From positions 1-5,963 of the forward strand of contig JAWLBW010000293.1 in the NCBI GenBank assembly GCA_041687475.1: a stretch of DNA of 5,963 nt, written 5' to 3'. Made by a program: the position numbers and the translations under genes. This document shows, one piece after another, positions 5,405 through 5,963 of the stretch. The notes under the pieces were generated by a model. The model ran no database searches and was not told where the DNA came from. It saw only the letters and a program-made list of their open reading frames with translations. This stretch comes from JAWLBW01 sp041687475. GTDB taxonomy: Bacteria; J088; JAWLBW01. Each line of letters starts with the position of its first letter. The stretch's first letter is position 1.

Positions 5405-5643
5405 TGCGTCTGCTCCCCATGTTTTTCGCCGTCATAGCCTTCGTCGCACAGCCGGCCAAGGGGCATTGCGAGAAAAACGCGGCACCCGACCCCGGTGGCG
5501 GAGGTGAAATGCCTCCGTTGGTTTTGCCCAACAACCCCGAGCCAGACATCGATATCCCGATTGTCCCGGTCGATACACCATCACTTCCGGATATCATGGG
5601 CCCCGTAAAGGACCCCGGAGGCGGCAACGAAGGGCCCCCGTGA
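5404..5643 (+). CDS. Small secreted Pro/Gly-rich peptide
   Basis: This encodes 79 aa. The ATG shares its A with the preceding stop (TGATG), and AGGTG lies 6 nt upstream. Residues 1-20 (MRLLPMFFAVIAFVAQPAKG) form a typical Sec signal peptide with likely cleavage near 20. Cys22 is not in a good lipobox (the residue before it is His), so lipidation is doubtful. The mature part is about 59 aa, rich in Pro, Asp and Gly, with no predicted secondary structure and alternating Pro-hydrophobic dyads (DIDIPIVPVDTPSLPDI). The motif DPGGGxExPP occurs twice, at 29-38 and at the extreme C-terminus, 70-79. I recognise no family. Overlap with the membrane protein implies co-expression. It could be a structural linker, a peptide ligand, or a low-complexity secreted protein. 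The gene is real with good probability, given the signal peptide and the overlap. Confidence 0.75.
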   Translation: MRLLPMFFAVIAFVAQPAKGHCEKNAAPDPGGGGEMPPLVLPNNPEPDIDIPIVPVDTPSLPDIMGPVKDPGGGNEGPP

Positions 5644-5956
5644 GCCGGGCAGCCACATAGGTGTCAGCCGCTGTCTACCCGAGCCCGTAAGATCTCACCG
5701 AACCTCTTTCGGGAGAACCATGATACGGGTAGAAAGAAGCCCGCACCGGTTGCACGTACACCCTTCGACAAGCTTCCGCCACGGCGGATCTTCGACAGGG
5801 TGACCGGAGAATACCACGTGCTCATGTTGGCTCAAGGTGGTTCCGAAGGGCCCCTTTCCGATACCGGGTTGTTCGTCAAAACATGGGTACCACTCATTTG
5901 CCAAGACATGGGTCCCAATTTTAGGCTTTGACTATTTCCTTATCAAGGGAGTAGTG
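5644..5956. other. Stretch without a convincing gene
   Basis: A minus-strand frame (5904 to 5695, 69 codons, TTG start) contains C-x-C-x-x-C (CTCNRC) in its C-terminal third. A plus-strand frame is open from 5644 to 5908 but has no good start. Both have similar third-position GC, about 60%, so composition does not choose between them. There is an inverted repeat, CTACCCG (5675-5681) with CGGGTAG (5726-5732), and a palindrome, TCCGCC-AC-GGCGGA (5775-5788), flanked by direct repeats CTTCGACA (5763-5770 and 5790-5797). No clear terminator for the operon is seen. Confidence 0.55.
5918..5946 (-). promoter_or_regulatory. Candidate minus-strand promoter
   Basis: Read on the minus strand, TTGATA (5946-5941) and TAAAAT (5923-5918) are exactly 17 bases apart, and each matches five of six consensus positions. 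The start point would fall near 5911, just before the TTG start of the 69-codon minus-strand frame. This lies in the most AT-rich 30 bp of the area, so it could also be part of the control region of the gene starting at 5957. Confidence 0.35.
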
Positions 5957-5963
5957 ATGGCCT
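5957..5963 (+). CDS. Start of a gene cut by the window edge
   Basis: ATG at 5957 is preceded by AAGGGAG (5945-5951), a good Shine-Dalgarno sequence 5 nt upstream. An AT-rich stretch (5917-5946) suitable for a promoter lies before it. Only Met-Ala and one further base are visible, so the product is unknown. Confidence 0.4.

Overview
The window is about 60% GC. It carries well-spaced housekeeping-style promoters (TTGACA-17-TATATT upstream of the first gene), one textbook intrinsic terminator, and long repeat-rich intergenic stretches. The hairpin repeat styles (CCCCCTC/GAGGGGG, GTCATTCC...GGAATGAC, CCCGGGAC-GCAA-GTCCCGGG, CCCC-GGA-GGGG) resemble those seen in Bacteroidota/Rhodothermota-type and similar free-living genomes. 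That assignment is a weak inference from repeat style and codon use, because no marker gene is present. Nothing here looks like a CRISPR array, an rRNA or tRNA gene, or a transposase gene.

Layout. Positions 1-496 are intergenic and repeat-rich: a 7-bp hairpin, two oppositely oriented GTCATTCC-type repeats bracketing about 300 bp, and a threefold 14-bp tandem repeat just upstream of a strong promoter (497-525). This promoter serves a 241-aa DUF3102-like protein (612-1337), which ends in a perfect 10-bp-stem intrinsic terminator (1348-1385). Next comes a small basic/aromatic, winged-helix-like hypothetical protein (1416-1717). Its only good start codon is out of frame with its body, which suggests a one-base frameshift.

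Positions 1718-2342 hold no gene. They contain two roughly 99-bp direct repeats (about 85% identical), each ending in a GGCAATTAATTGCC palindrome. The repeats bracket a 252-bp segment with a tandem 21/22-bp repeat and a string of REP-like hairpins. A plausible promoter and a good ribosome binding site follow.

Positions 2343-5643 form a tight three-gene unit: a 684-aa PhoD-like metallophosphatase with no visible export signal, a 333-aa membrane protein with two transmembrane segments and a long helical, TPR-like C-terminal domain predicted outside the cytoplasm, and a 79-aa secreted proline/glycine-rich peptide. The second gene starts 5 nt after the first ends, and the third overlaps the second by one base, so they are probably co-transcribed and translationally coupled. 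The joint function is unknown. A cytoplasmic phosphoesterase linked to an envelope scaffold and a small exported peptide is the most interesting system in the window.

Positions 5644-5956 have no convincing gene. The window ends at a probable new start codon (5957) behind an AAGGGAG ribosome binding site.
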